Positions 8,642 to 16,906 of a stretch of 64,000 bases of DNA are shown here, one piece after another. Location of the stretch: the NCBI GenBank assembly GCA_019637815.1, contig JAHBUZ010000007.1, positions 109,184 through 173,183 of the forward strand, written 5' to 3'. This stretch comes from Chloroflexota bacterium (GTDB lineage: Bacteria > Chloroflexota > Limnocylindria > Limnocylindrales > CSP1-4). The notes under the pieces were generated by a model that made no database searches, was not told the DNA's origin, and saw only the letters and a list, made by a program, of their open reading frames with translations. A program made the translations under genes and the position numbers. The first letter of the stretch is position 1, and the number at the start of each line of letters is the position of its first letter.

Positions 8642-9379
8642 TCAGTCGCTCGGACGCACCCAGACCGAGACGTGTGATGGGCTCTCCGCGGTGAAGGGTT
8701 CCTCCCGCCAGCCGCCCCAGCGATCGCGGAGGCGCATGCCGGCGAGCTGTGCCATCAGGTCGAGCTCGCTCGGCCAGACGTAGCGGAAGGGCCCTGACGA
8801 GTAACGAGCCTCGCCCCCGCCGACCAGGTCGATGTGGTGCGAGATGAGGCCCTGGCGGACGACGTCGTACTCGTCGATGCCGAAGCCCGTCGCATCACCC
8901 CGGAAGGGCACGAACGTCTGGCCCGGCGGCAGCTGACGCAGGGCCGGCACCATCGTCTCGATGACGAACACGCCGCCCGGGACGAGGTGCGCCGCCGCGT
9001 TGCGGAAGCAGGCGACCTGCGCCTCCTGGGTGGTCAGGTTCATGATCGTGTTGAACACGAGATAGACGAGCGAGAAGCTCTCCTCGAGCCGGGCCGTCGC
9101 CATGTCGCCGATGGCGACCGGGATGACGGCGCCACCCGGCTTGCGTCGAAGCTGGTCGACCATCGAGCGCGACAGCTCGATGCCGTGCACCTCGATGCCA
9201 CGCGCCGCGAGTGGCAGCGCGATACGGCCGGTCCCGATCGCGAGCTCCAGCGCCCGGCCGGATCCCGCGAGTCGGGCGAGCAGATCGACCGCGGGCGTGA
9301 CCACCTCCGGCGCGAACATGCCGTCCGCGGTGTCGTAGGTCGCCGCGACCTCGGCGCCGAAGTACCCGTCATCCGTCAT
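8642..9379 (-). CDS. Class I SAM-dependent methyltransferase
   Basis: 245 residues. The Rossmann-fold SAM site is clear: ALELAIGTGRIALPLAARG is motif I (GxGxG-like), followed by VHGIELSRSM (acidic residue at the end of strand 2) and VAIGDMATARL (motif post-I Asp). LVPGGVFVIETM is the usual strand-4/5 region. The substrate is unknown; the short YDTADGMF N-terminus and FRYVWPSELDLMAQLAG region resemble small-molecule methyltransferases related to UbiE/Tam. No signal peptide. It has its own leaderless promoter (TAGACT 7 nt before the ATG) and stands between radC and mreB without close coupling. Confidence 0.88.
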   Translation of the reverse strand: MTDDGYFGAEVAATYDTADGMFAPEVVTPAVDLLARLAGSGRALELAIGTGRIALPLAARGIEVHGIELSRSMVDQLRRKPGGAVIPVAIGDMATARLEESFSLVYLVFNTIMNLTTQEAQVACFRNAAAHLVPGGVFVIETMVPALRQLPPGQTFVPFRGDATGFGIDEYDVVRQGLISHHIDLVGGGEARYSSGPFRYVWPSELDLMAQLAGMRLRDRWGGWREEPFTAESPSHVSVWVRPSD

Positions 9380-9386
9380 CGCGGGC

Positions 9387-9392
9387 AGTCTA
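9387..9392 (-). promoter_or_regulatory. -10 box TAGACT, leaderless promoter for the methyltransferase
   Basis: Minus-strand TAGACT lies 7 nt before the ATG at 9379, with no ribosome binding site in between. Confidence 0.55.
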
Positions 9393-9432
9393 TCCCCGGG
9401 TCAGGCGGGATCGGCGGCTCGAACGGACGCCG

Positions 9433-9449
9433 CCCGGCCTGGCGCCGGG
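9433..9449 (-). terminator. Hairpin immediately after radC
   Basis: CCCGGC (9433-9438) pairs with GCCGGG (9444-9449) around CTGGC and abuts the radC stop codon. Short stem and no T-tract, so it is only a candidate terminator. Confidence 0.35.
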
Positions 9450-10178
9450 TCACGCGGATGCCGCCCGGCCGCCCATGCGGTCGAACGTGATGCCCCGATC
9501 CCGAAGGCTCACGAACGCGTCATGTCCGATGACCAGGTGATCGAGCACGGGCACATCGAGCAGCCGGCCGGCAGCCACCGCCTCGGCCGTCAAGTGGAGG
9601 TCATCCGGGCTGGGGGTCGGGTCACCGGACGGATGGTTGTGGACCACGATGATGCCCGCTGCGTGGCGACGCACGGCATCCCGGAACAGCTCGCCGACCC
9701 GCACGAGCGTGGCGGACACGTTGCCCTGATAGAGGCGTTCCACGGCCATCACGGTGTTGCGGGTGGAAAGCAGCACGACGCGCAGCTCCTCGCGGTCGAG
9801 ACGGCCCATCTCGGGCACGAGTCGGTCGGCGAGGTCCCGTGGTGCACGGATGGCCCAGCGGCCAGTCGGCCAGTCCGTGACCGCGCGTCGACCCAACTCG
9901 AATGCCGCGGCCAGCTGGGCTGCACGTGCTGGACCGACGCCACGGACCCCCTGGAGCTCGGCCGGCGCGGCCGTGGCGACACCGACGAGCCCATCGAGAT
10001 GGACCAGTGCCTCCTCGGCCATGGTCTGCGCGGACACACCGCGGGTGCCGCTGCCCCAGACGAGTGCCATCAGCTCCGGGGCCGAGAGTCCGGCAAGGCC
10101 GCGGCGCTCGAGACGCTCGCGTGGTCGCTCGCTGACCGGCAGCTCCCGCAGGCTCCGACGGGTGGTGAGGTGATCCAT
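9450..10178 (-). CDS. radC: RadC family JAB-domain protein (UPF0758)
   Basis: 242 residues. The N-terminal helix-hairpin-helix region (ELQGVRGVGPARAAQLAAAFELG, residues ~74-96 region) is followed by a JAB/MPN metalloprotease-like domain. The zinc motif is His180-x-His182 in VVHNHPSGDPTP with the Asp at 192-193, and Glu131/132 supplies the upstream acid. RadC proteins are widespread, often near mobile or repair genes; the historical DNA-repair role is not established. The start ATG at 10178 has a strong GGGAGGAG; an in-frame ATG at 10403 has no such site and reads through repeats. Encoded downstream of an 800-bp region without recognised genes. Confidence 0.92.
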   Translation of the reverse strand: MDHLTTRRSLRELPVSERPRERLERRGLAGLSAPELMALVWGSGTRGVSAQTMAEEALVHLDGLVGVATAAPAELQGVRGVGPARAAQLAAAFELGRRAVTDWPTGRWAIRAPRDLADRLVPEMGRLDREELRVVLLSTRNTVMAVERLYQGNVSATLVRVGELFRDAVRRHAAGIIVVHNHPSGDPTPSPDDLHLTAEAVAAGRLLDVPVLDHLVIGHDAFVSLRDRGITFDRMGGRAASA

Positions 10179-10230
10179 GGCTCCTCCCGGCGGCGTGGCC
10201 GGCGGGCCGGTCGTGGCGGCTGTGCGGTTC

Positions 10231-10291
10231 GTGGCCGTGTCGCGGGCCGGTGCGCCGGTCGTAGCCGTGTCGCGGGACCGGTGCGCCGGTC
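10231..10291. repeat. Two tandem copies of a 30/31-bp unit
   Basis: 10231-10260 and 10261-10291 are near-identical (one G/A change, one inserted A). A partial third copy (GTGGCCGACAGG) follows at 10292. The repeat sits in the radC upstream region. Two units are too few, too adjacent and unspaced to be a CRISPR. Confidence 0.7.
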
Positions 10292-10982
10292 GTGGCCGAC
10301 AGGCCCTGGTCGCACCCGGGCCCGGATGACGGAGCCCGCCGATTCCCCCGCCCTCCGGACCCGGATGCATGACGCATGGTAGGGACGGCCACTTGCCAGC
10401 CACTCATCGGCGGATCGCCGCGGACTTTGTGGACGGATCGTGGGTGGGACCTGGTCCATCGACGATCCGTCGCCCGGGATGCGCCACGGACCGGCGGGCG
10501 GTGGGATACGCCGTGAGCAGCTGGATGACGATCCGGAGCACCGCCGATCGGGTCGGCACGGCCCGGAGACCGGAGCCCGAGGAACCCTGGGCCGACCTCG
10601 TCGTCCACGGCCGTCACGCAGCACCCATAGCCGGTGTACGGCTCGACAGGCGGACGCCGGTGCTCCGGACAGGTCCGACGATCCTCCGCCAGGCACCGAG
10701 AGCCGGTGTACTGCTCAGCGTGGCCGTGACCTGCCCGTCGGTGACATCGATATCAGCGCGCACGCGTGGTGCGGTGCCCTCGTGCCGGAGTGCGAGCGTC
10801 ATCGCGGCCCCGCGGGCCCATCGGCGACGCCCCACGGGCGGCGGCACCACCCCGCAGGCGTGCGAAGGGCGCCAAGGCGCCCACCAACGCGACCACGAGC
10901 ACTCCACGGGCTTTCGCGTCGCTGGCCGAGTCAGGCGGAACCCGCGGCGCTGCCGCCAGCCTTGTGCCGCCGGCACGCAGCG
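10292..10982. other. ~690 bp without a gene I can support
   Basis: The stretch between the radC leader and the CPBP protease has open frames on both strands, but none has a credible start, family motif or hydrophobic pattern typical of the neighbours. Two short minus-strand frames (a hydrophobic segment around 10850-10910 and a 62-codon ATG frame ending near 10614) could be remnants of one frameshifted gene. A 15-bp near repeat (AGCCGGTGTACGGCTC-like) occurs near 10628 and 10700. Confidence 0.4.
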
Positions 10983-12053
10983 CTACGTCTGGCTGGTGAC
11001 CCCGCTCGCGCGGGCCAGCGCGAGCAGCGCCAGCAGGATCCCGTTGTACGTGATGTGACCCGCGATCGCGGCCACGATGCCCCGCCGGAGGAACAGCCAG
11101 CCGAGCACGAACCCAAGCGGCAGGATGACCAGGAACTGGAGCAATGCCTGCGCGACGCCGGTCCCGGCCTGGTCCGCGGCCACCTGGATGTTGAGGATAT
11201 GGACGACCGCGAAGAACAACGCGCTCCAGACGAGGGCACGCCTGGGCCCCAGGTCGCGCAACCACGCGGTCAGCACGAAGCCGCGGAAGAACATCTCCTC
11301 GCCGATGGGCGCCACGACCGCCGCCGCCAGGACGAGCGCGAACGCGCCCACCGAGTCACGTGCCGGCGGCAGCGTCTCCGGCGCCGTCACCTGGAGCAGC
11401 GTCCCGATGATGCCACCCCACATGAGGACGCCGAACGTCACCGGCAGCATCACGAGCGCCGCGAACCCGATGTCCCGCAGCACCCCGCGCAGCCACCCGG
11501 GTCCGGCGGGCGGCCAGCCCATCGTCTGCCACGACAGCGCGCCACCACGGACCACGAACAGCCAGATGACCGCGACGTAGGCAAGGCCCACGACGGCGAG
11601 GCTCGTGAGGAACCCGACCGGCTCCTCCGGGTCGCCAAGACCCAGGAGGGCGAGCCCGGCAGCGCCCAGGCTGCTCACGATGAGGACGATGCCGAACAAC
11701 AGCAGCGGGGATGGCCCGCGGTATCGGTCGGGGTGTCGGTCGGCTCGCGCCACGAGCTGGTAGCCGGCAGCCGCGGCCAGCCCCAACCCCAGCGACACGA
11801 TGGCCACGAAGGTCACCAGCGAGCGCCCCGGGGAGGGCTCCCCCTGAAGCGCGAAGACGAGCGCGCCCAGCCCGCCGACGCTCAGCAGCCACGCGAGGAG
11901 GTACAGCGACGGGACGGGTCGGCCCTCGAGGGTGAAGGTCCGTCCACCGGGCGGCCCGGACGGCAGCGGCTCGATGGGCCCGGACGGCTCGATCGACCCT
12001 GGCGGCCCTTCGGACCCGTCGGCCGGGTCGTCGGTCAGGCGGTCCTCAGGCAT
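10983..12053 (-). CDS. CPBP family intramembrane metalloprotease (CAAX/Abi type)
   Basis: 356-residue polytopic membrane protein. An acidic Pro-rich N-terminus of ~45 residues precedes about eight membrane helices. The C-terminal third carries the three CPBP motifs: GEEMFFRGF (EExxxR), FFAVVHILN (His) and AGHITYNGI (His/Asn). Family members cleave prenylated proteins or act in bacteriocin self-immunity and signalling; the substrate here is unknown. The ATG at 12053 has no obvious Shine-Dalgarno, and the acidic composition continues upstream to an in-frame CTG near 12114, so the start is uncertain. It follows the zinc-ribbon gene by 73 bp. Confidence 0.88.
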   Translation of the reverse strand: MPEDRLTDDPADGSEGPPGSIEPSGPIEPLPSGPPGGRTFTLEGRPVPSLYLLAWLLSVGGLGALVFALQGEPSPGRSLVTFVAIVSLGLGLAAAAGYQLVARADRHPDRYRGPSPLLLFGIVLIVSSLGAAGLALLGLGDPEEPVGFLTSLAVVGLAYVAVIWLFVVRGGALSWQTMGWPPAGPGWLRGVLRDIGFAALVMLPVTFGVLMWGGIIGTLLQVTAPETLPPARDSVGAFALVLAAAVVAPIGEEMFFRGFVLTAWLRDLGPRRALVWSALFFAVVHILNIQVAADQAGTGVAQALLQFLVILPLGFVLGWLFLRRGIVAAIAGHITYNGILLALLALARASGVTSQT

Positions 12054-12126
12054 ATCGTCCAGAGGCTCGTCGGATGGGTCACGGGATCCGGGATCCGTGC
12101 CCGGATCGGGAGTGGTCAGGGTGTCG

Positions 12127-12753
12127 TCAGCGCTCCCGGACCGGCGTCATCTCGGGGCCCAGCATGCCTGGGGCGAGCACCGGCCGGGGCGGACCCTCGA
12201 CCTGCATCGGCATCGGCGGCCCCTCCAGCTGTGCCCGTGGTCCGGGCATGTAGGCGGGCGCCACGACCTCCGGTCGCTCGAAGTCCTTGCCGCACCAGGC
12301 GCACAGGGTCCAGTCGAGCTCCACGAGACGGGAGCAGTTGGGACACACCCGGCGCAGGCGGTTGCGGCAGGTGGGGCAGATGATCCACTCCTCCTCCACC
12401 GCGCGCGAGCAGTTGGCACAGTGGGGACGGGCCTCGATCTCCGCGAGGATCGCCTCCTCCGCGAGGGCCCGCTCGTTCGACTCGGCGATGGTCTCCCGGG
12501 GGCGCACGATGCGATACAGGATCACCGCGAACAGGAACAGGATGGGCGTGAAGGCGACGATGAGTCCGGCGGCGAGATAGGGCGCGACCGGATTGTTCGT
12601 CCGGTGCTGCATGTCGCGGAAGGCCCAGAACGCCGTCAGCAGCCAGACCAGGATGATGTACGCGACGATGAGCTGGAGCGCGACCTGGACGACCTGGTTC
12701 GACAACAGTGCGTTGAACGAGTCCCCGATCGACTTGAAAAGATCATCCGCCAT
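12127..12753 (-). CDS. Membrane protein with two C-terminal zinc ribbons
   Basis: 208 residues. Two membrane helices (~21-45 and ~58-82) are followed by a charged helix and two zinc ribbons in tandem: Cys112/Cys115 with Cys126/Cys129, and Cys137/Cys140 with Cys151/Cys154. The Pro/Met-rich tail (~165-208) is probably disordered. Zinc-ribbon membrane proteins of this kind are common in Gram-positive-like bacteria, but no defined function is known to me. The ribbons should face the cytoplasm. A TACACT -10 box lies ~73 nt upstream and a hairpin separates it from the gene before. Confidence 0.82.
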   Translation of the reverse strand: MADDLFKSIGDSFNALLSNQVVQVALQLIVAYIILVWLLTAFWAFRDMQHRTNNPVAPYLAAGLIVAFTPILFLFAVILYRIVRPRETIAESNERALAEEAILAEIEARPHCANCSRAVEEEWIICPTCRNRLRRVCPNCSRLVELDWTLCAWCGKDFERPEVVAPAYMPGPRAQLEGPPMPMQVEGPPRPVLAPGMLGPEMTPVRER

Positions 12754-12825
12754 GGACTTGGGATGCCTCAGCTGCGTAGCGGGCCTGTCGCGTGAGCGCG
12801 CGTGGCCGCCCGATGGCCGCGGCCG

Positions 12826-12831
12826 AGTGTA
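12826..12831 (-). promoter_or_regulatory. -10 box TACACT upstream of the zinc-ribbon membrane protein
   Basis: Minus-strand TACACT fits TANNNT and lies just past the preceding hairpin, giving a ~65 nt leader for the gene starting at 12753. Confidence 0.4.
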
Positions 12832-12839
12832 GCAGGGGA

Positions 12840-12857
12840 TGCCCGGACGCCCGGGCA
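12840..12857 (-). terminator. Hairpin after the secreted protein of the 13-15 kb operon
   Basis: TGCCCGG (12840-12846) pairs with CCGGGCA (12851-12857) around ACGC, 7 bp after the stop at 12865. No T-tract. Confidence 0.45.
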
Positions 12858-12864
12858 GGGCCGG

Positions 12865-13560
12865 CTACGTTTCCGGTGTGGAGGCCTTAACCAACGCCCC
12901 GAGGAGCTCAGCGGGGTCCGTCCCGGCCGGCAACAGCAGCACCGTGTCGGGCCCGGTGCCGAGGACCGTCAGACCGCTCGTCTGGCCATCGGCGACCACC
13001 ACGATGGACAGTCCGGTGACCTCCCCCACCACCACGGACTCGTCCGTGACCTGGGCGCCGTAGCTCCGCAGTCGTGCGACGAGCGCGCCACCGACCCGTG
13101 TCGCCAGGTCGTCCACCGCCACGTCGCGGATGCGCAGCAGCTCACCGGTGGGGCCCGCCGCGGGCGGATACCCGAAACGCACGCCACACAGGTCGTCGCG
13201 CGACCGTCCAAGGCTTGCCAGGAGCGGGTCGAGCAGGTCGTCCGGGTCGATGCCCTCGATGCCCCGCGAGGTCGCGGCACGCAGCGTGCCGGCACCCATG
13301 GTGGCGGGCAGCGCCACGAGCAGATCCTGGCAGCTGACGATCGGCGCCGCCGATGACGATGGCACCGGTGAGACGTCCACCGCGGCCGACGCGGACGGCA
13401 CCGGCACAGCGGACGACGCCAGACCCGACGGCGGAGGCGCCGGCGCACCCGATGACGACGGTCCCGGCGAGGGCCCCTGCGCAGCCACACCACCCACCAG
13501 CCCCAGCGCCATCAGCGCGAGCACCAGGCCGGGTGCGCCGCGCATGACCGTCCGGCTCAC
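12865..13560 (-). CDS. Secreted hypothetical protein with Ser/Pro/Ala-rich linker
   Basis: 231 residues, unrecognised. The start GTG at 13560 forms a GTGA overlap with the stop of the upstream membrane protein; an ATG at 13545 is an alternative. A Sec signal peptide (GAPGLVLALMALGLVGGVAAQG) is followed by ~50 residues of Pro/Ser/Ala linker and then a globular domain of ~160 residues with two cysteines (SCQDLLVAL and DDLCGVRFG), which could form a disulfide outside the cell. The domain has short beta strands and an aliphatic C-terminus (DTVLLLPAGTDPAELLGALV). Translational coupling to the membrane protein suggests a joint role at the envelope. Confidence 0.75.
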   Translation of the reverse strand: MSRTVMRGAPGLVLALMALGLVGGVAAQGPSPGPSSSGAPAPPPSGLASSAVPVPSASAAVDVSPVPSSSAAPIVSCQDLLVALPATMGAGTLRAATSRGIEGIDPDDLLDPLLASLGRSRDDLCGVRFGYPPAAGPTGELLRIRDVAVDDLATRVGGALVARLRSYGAQVTDESVVVGEVTGLSIVVVADGQTSGLTVLGTGPDTVLLLPAGTDPAELLGALVKASTPET

Positions 13561-14567
13561 CGAAGGCTCTCCATGGTCCACATCGCGTTGCGGAAGGCGC
13601 TCGCCATGCCCAGGAGCATGAGCCCACCGAGCCAGATCGCGCACATCAGGGTGACGACGATGGCGGGTCCCGCCGCATCCGCCAGGCCGGCGCCTCGACC
13701 GAGCGTGTCGAGCGCGGGCCTCGTGATCGACCAGCCGACCATGCTGGCGACCAGGGCGATCCCCAGGGCACCCAGCCCTACTAGCCAGGACAGGGCCGCG
13801 ACCGGCCAGACCCGACCCGGTCTCGTGATGGCGCGGAGCGCACCCGCGACCGCCAGGCGGGTCTCGGTCCGCTCACCGACGCCATCCGGCAGGCACCCCG
13901 CGCGCGCCGTCAGCAGTCGACGGCTCGCCGTGCTGACGACCACCTCGCCCAGCGCGATGACCACCGCCATCACGAACAAGGTCGGCCCGAAGCCGCCAAG
14001 CACCCGCAGGACGAGGGGCGTGCTCACGTCGGTGGGTCGCTGGACCTCCGTGGTCACGGCGCCCTGGAGCCCCTCCACGATGGCCCAGACGAGCACCAGC
14101 ATCGGGATGAGCGCGACCGCCTGGATCGCCGCCACCCACAGCCAGAGGCCGCGTCGCTCATCGCGCCCGAAGAGGCTCGGTGTTCGACCGAGACGCAGCT
14201 CGCGGGCCGCGTCGGACCGGACGACACGTTCGAACGAGGCCACATCACACCACGCGGAGATGAGCAGCGCCACGAGCACACCGATCGCCGTGAGGAGCGC
14301 GAACCCGAAGGCGAGGATCCCGAATGCCTCCGTGGGCCCGGACGTACCCAGCTGCTCCCGGAACACGACCGACAGCAGCACCGGGCTGGGGATGGTGAGG
14401 ATGGGCAGTGCGAGCACGATCGCCCCGCCGCGCACCGCGGCACCCAGGATGCCCAGCAGCCAGAGCACCGGATCGACCGCCAGCGCATCGGTCGCGGAGG
14501 ACACCACGGCCGCCACGCCCCGACCCGCGGAGGTGCGCATGCCGGGTGCCACGGGCACCCCGCTCAT
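13557..14567 (-). CDS. Polytopic membrane protein of unknown function
   Basis: 336 residues with about six to seven membrane helices (for example DPVLWLLGILGAAVRGGAIVL, GILAFGFALLTAIGVLVALLI, LWLWVAAIQAVALIPMLVLVWAI region, TLFVMAVVIALGEVVV, WPVAALSWLVGLGALGIAL and the C-terminal VVTLMCAIWLGGLMLLGM). No catalytic motif is visible. The arrangement resembles the large uncharacterised membrane proteins of the DUF7544/DUF7847 type in high-GC bacteria, but I cannot assign it. It lies 8 bp after the gene at 14576-15061 and overlaps the next gene by 4 bp. Confidence 0.8.
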   Translation of the reverse strand: MSGVPVAPGMRTSAGRGVAAVVSSATDALAVDPVLWLLGILGAAVRGGAIVLALPILTIPSPVLLSVVFREQLGTSGPTEAFGILAFGFALLTAIGVLVALLISAWCDVASFERVVRSDAARELRLGRTPSLFGRDERRGLWLWVAAIQAVALIPMLVLVWAIVEGLQGAVTTEVQRPTDVSTPLVLRVLGGFGPTLFVMAVVIALGEVVVSTASRRLLTARAGCLPDGVGERTETRLAVAGALRAITRPGRVWPVAALSWLVGLGALGIALVASMVGWSITRPALDTLGRGAGLADAAGPAIVVTLMCAIWLGGLMLLGMASAFRNAMWTMESLR

Positions 14568-14575
14568 GGTCCTCG

Positions 14576-15061
14576 TCAGCCGGTCCGACCGGACCAGCCG
14601 ACACCCTCGATGGCCCGTGCGAACGCGCGCAGCAGCTCACGCGCCAGCTCGTTCGGGCGCAGCGTGGCGGTCCGCACCGGGTCCCAGCGGATGGCCGTCA
14701 TGAGCAGCAGCGGGCGCTCCCAGGGTCGTGTCTCGTCCTCGGCCGGGGGCATGCGCAGCCGGATCAGCTGCCGGCCGTCCTCCTGGTCGATGAACCCCGC
14801 GAGCGCGCCCGCCACGAGCGGGCCCATCGACAGCAACGGCGGCCCGGGTGGCGGACCGGCGGTGGGTGCCGCGTCCCGCGCATCGACCACCCCCTCGGCG
14901 TCCTGGGCCCACAGGTGGGTCAGCCACCAGCCGTCGTCCATGATGCTCGGCGCCGTGAGGCCGATGGTCACCGGCGTCGTGTCGTCCCCGCGGCTGGCGA
15001 GACGCACCGTCTCCTCGCGGATGTAGGACGGGCCGGGCGACGGCAGACGGGACTGGGACAT
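14576..15061 (-). CDS. Hypothetical cytosolic protein
   Basis: 161 residues, not recognised. No signal peptide or membrane segment. A Trp-rich central stretch (DDGWWLTHLWAQDAEG) and a C-terminal helix (NELARELLRAFARAIEGVGW) suggest a small alpha/beta domain. It is the first gene of a three-gene operon with a membrane and a secreted protein. A TAGACT box 7 nt before the ATG and the absence of a ribosome binding site point to leaderless expression. Confidence 0.72.
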   Translation of the reverse strand: MSQSRLPSPGPSYIREETVRLASRGDDTTPVTIGLTAPSIMDDGWWLTHLWAQDAEGVVDARDAAPTAGPPPGPPLLSMGPLVAGALAGFIDQEDGRQLIRLRMPPAEDETRPWERPLLLMTAIRWDPVRTATLRPNELARELLRAFARAIEGVGWSGRTG

Positions 15062-15068
15062 CGCACCG

Positions 15069-15074
15069 AGTCTA
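15069..15074 (-). promoter_or_regulatory. -10 box TAGACT, leaderless promoter of the 15.0-12.9 kb operon
   Basis: Minus-strand TAGACT with exactly 7 nt to the ATG at 15061, the same geometry as at 9387 and 40673. Confidence 0.55.
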
Positions 15075-15082
15075 GGTGAGTG

Positions 15083-15454
15083 TCAGGACCACGGCACGAG
15101 CAGCGTGTCGATGGCCGCACCGGCCGCTCGCAGCCGCTTGTCCCGGGTCCAGAGGCTCGCGCCGGGCATGATCCGGACCGAGGCGAGCAGGTGGACATCG
15201 ACTGCGCCCAGGCCCCGGCCCCAGAGTCGATGTGCCTCGACGAGCGCGCGGACCTCGACATGTGACGCGACGGGCAGCAAGGCCAGATCGCCCAACAAGC
15301 CGAGGACGGTGGCTCGATCGGCGATGGACCCGAGACCGAGCTCCTCGATGACCAACGGATGCGAGGCGATCTCGTCACGCTCCAGATGCCCGACCAGCCT
15401 GGGGTCCGCTCGGTGCAGATGGTCGATCCAGACGGAGGTGTCGACGAGGATCAT
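15083..15454 (-). CDS. vapC: VapC-like PIN-domain toxin
   Basis: 123 residues. PIN-domain RNases use four or five acidic residues to bind Mg2+ and cut RNA. Present here: Asp5 in LVDTSVWIDH, Glu in VIEELGLG, Asp in GLGAVDVHLLAS and Asp in LWTRDKRLRAA, in the order expected for VapC. It starts with ATGA overlapping the antitoxin stop, the usual antitoxin-first order. Acts in the cytosol when freed from VapB; the target RNA (often a tRNA or the sarcin-ricin loop) is unknown. Confidence 0.92.
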   Translation of the reverse strand: MILVDTSVWIDHLHRADPRLVGHLERDEIASHPLVIEELGLGSIADRATVLGLLGDLALLPVASHVEVRALVEAHRLWGRGLGAVDVHLLASVRIMPGASLWTRDKRLRAAGAAIDTLLVPWS

Positions 15455-15645
15455 GCCGGGGAACGGCGCCGCGGTGCGGCGGTCGCCTTGGGATCCGATC
15501 CCCCGAGCGCTGCCAGACGCCGAGCGCTCTCCAGCCGGACCAGCGTCTCCAGCCCGACGCGCACGAGCGCGGAGGTCTCCTTGACCCCGGTCAGGCGGGC
15601 CGCCTTCTCCACGATCGCATCATCCAGTGTCACCGTCGTCCGCAT
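15451..15645 (-). CDS. vapB: VapB-like ribbon-helix-helix antitoxin
   Basis: 64 residues. The N-terminus RTTVTLDDAIVEKAARLTG and the following SALVRVGLETLVRLESARRLA match the beta strand and helices of the VapB family (Rv0623/DUF2191 type). The Arg/Pro-rich C-terminal tail would wrap the PIN toxin. It binds the toxin and its own promoter. A GGAG lies 7 nt before the ATG, and an inverted repeat 23 bp upstream is the likely autoregulatory site. Confidence 0.9.
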   Translation of the reverse strand: MRTTVTLDDAIVEKAARLTGVKETSALVRVGLETLVRLESARRLAALGGSDPKATAAPRRRSPA

Positions 15646-15667
15646 CGCTGTCTCCGCATCACAAGTG

Positions 15668-15681
15668 GCATCATCTGATGC
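15668..15681 (-). promoter_or_regulatory. Probable VapB operator GCATCA-TC-TGATGC
   Basis: A 6+2+6 inverted repeat sits immediately downstream of a minus-strand TAGACT -10 box (15683-15688), over the predicted transcription start of vapBC. This is where an autorepressor is expected. Confidence 0.55.
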
Positions 15682-15682
15682 A

Positions 15683-15688
15683 AGTCTA
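15683..15688 (-). promoter_or_regulatory. -10 box TAGACT of vapBC
   Basis: Minus-strand TAGACT ~38 nt before the vapB ATG; transcription would start inside the inverted repeat at 15668-15681. Confidence 0.45.
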
Positions 15689-15808
15689 GATGACCCACAG
15701 CTTCAGCGCCTCGCCTCGGGATCCAACCTTCGTCTGCTGGTACGTCCGCGAATGGGATGCCGAGTCATCCGCAACTGGTATGTTCGACCGCCCGCGACCA
15801 CTACGCGC

Positions 15809-16831
15809 TCAACCCGGCGCCGGGCCGGTCGTGAGCCGTGGCACCAGGGTCAGCCCGAGGGTCACCACGCGACGAGGGGACTCGCGGGCTGCGCGCTCGT
15901 GGAGCAGGAGGTCCGCTGCACTTCGACCCGATTCCTCGAACGGCTGGCGGATCGTGCTCAGCCCGAGCCCAGCCGCCAGATCGCCGTCGTCGAACCCCAT
16001 CACGGACATGTCCTCGGGGATCCGCAAGCCCGCGGCACGGACGGCGAGCATGGCTCCGGCCGCCAGCAGGTCATCGTTCCCGACGATCGCCGTAGGCCGG
16101 GGTCGCAGTGCCAGCAACCCAGCGGCGGTGATGCGCGCCGCCTCGATATCGTGTGCCGCGGCACACACGGTCACCTCGCCGGTGCCCGACCCCAGGGCAT
16201 CCACGATCTCCTGGAATCCAGCGAGTCGGGCGTCTGCCTGGAGCGGGACCGGGTGGCGTCCGTGTCGCTCGGTCACGTACCCGATACGCCGATGCCCCAG
16301 GTCCAGGAGATGACGGGCGGCGATACGCCCGCCCTCCGCGTCGTCGGTCCGCACACTGCTGAACGCCATGCTGGGCGCGTCGACGACCACGGTCGGCACG
16401 CCGCGGACCGTGAGGCGATCCGAGATCGCCGGCTCCAGCGCGAGTCCCATGACGATCATCCCGTCGAGTCGATCGCTGATGGGCAGGCTGCCAAGGAGCG
16501 GCGACTGCGCGGTGGCAGCGGACTCGTGGTCGAACACACAGACATCCCGCGCGTCGTCGCCGACCACCTCGATGACCCCCGACAGCCGACGGTAGTAGGA
16601 GGCATACGAGGTGAAGGGCGCCACCACGCCGATCCGGCCGAGGGCAGCGCGCGCCCGGACCACCGCCTCACTCCGCGGGGCATAGTCCAGGGCGTCCGCG
16701 GCGGCGAGCACTCGCTCCCGGGTCGCGGGTCGGACCCGGTCCGGTCGGTTGAGCACGAAGGAGACCGTCGTGATGCTCACGCCCGCAGCCTTGGCCACGT
16801 CGTAGATCGTCGCCCGCTTCGATGCCGTCAT
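15809..16831 (-). CDS. LacI family transcriptional regulator
   Basis: 340 residues, the typical LacI length. The N-terminal helix-turn-helix ATIYDVAKAAGVSITTVSFVLN and hinge helix RERVLAAADALDY are canonical. The periplasmic-binding-protein-like sugar domain follows, with DRLDGMIVMG, AARHLLDLGHRRIGYV, PTAIVGNDDLLAAGAM and MGFDDGDLAAGL. It is divergent from the sugar ABC operon at 16991 and probably represses it until a sugar or oligosaccharide binds. Candidate operator AAAGTGCTTT is in the shared intergenic region. Confidence 0.95.
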   Translation of the reverse strand: MTASKRATIYDVAKAAGVSITTVSFVLNRPDRVRPATRERVLAAADALDYAPRSEAVVRARAALGRIGVVAPFTSYASYYRRLSGVIEVVGDDARDVCVFDHESAATAQSPLLGSLPISDRLDGMIVMGLALEPAISDRLTVRGVPTVVVDAPSMAFSSVRTDDAEGGRIAARHLLDLGHRRIGYVTERHGRHPVPLQADARLAGFQEIVDALGSGTGEVTVCAAAHDIEAARITAAGLLALRPRPTAIVGNDDLLAAGAMLAVRAAGLRIPEDMSVMGFDDGDLAAGLGLSTIRQPFEESGRSAADLLLHERAARESPRRVVTLGLTLVPRLTTGPAPG

Positions 16832-16884
16832 CGCCCCTCCCTGGCCAACCGCGTCTCGGAAGACAGCGTATCCCAGGCAGGTCC

Positions 16885-16894
16885 AAAGTGCTTT
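16885..16894. promoter_or_regulatory. Candidate LacI-family operator AAAGTGCTTT
   Basis: One base away from the perfect palindrome AAAGCGCTTT, the classical LacI-family half-site arrangement. It lies between the divergent lacI-type gene and the ABC operon, 12 bp upstream of the plus-strand -35. Confidence 0.5.
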
Positions 16895-16906
16895 ACATAA
16901 ATCCTA

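Noticed and set aside
10231..10291. Tandem repeat as a CRISPR array
   Set aside because: Only two adjacent copies with no spacers and no cas genes.
10440..12383. 647-codon plus-strand open frame
   Set aside because: It lies antisense to the CPBP protease and zinc-ribbon genes, is almost all Arg, Pro, Gly, His and Glu, and has no family motif. It is a shadow of high GC third positions.
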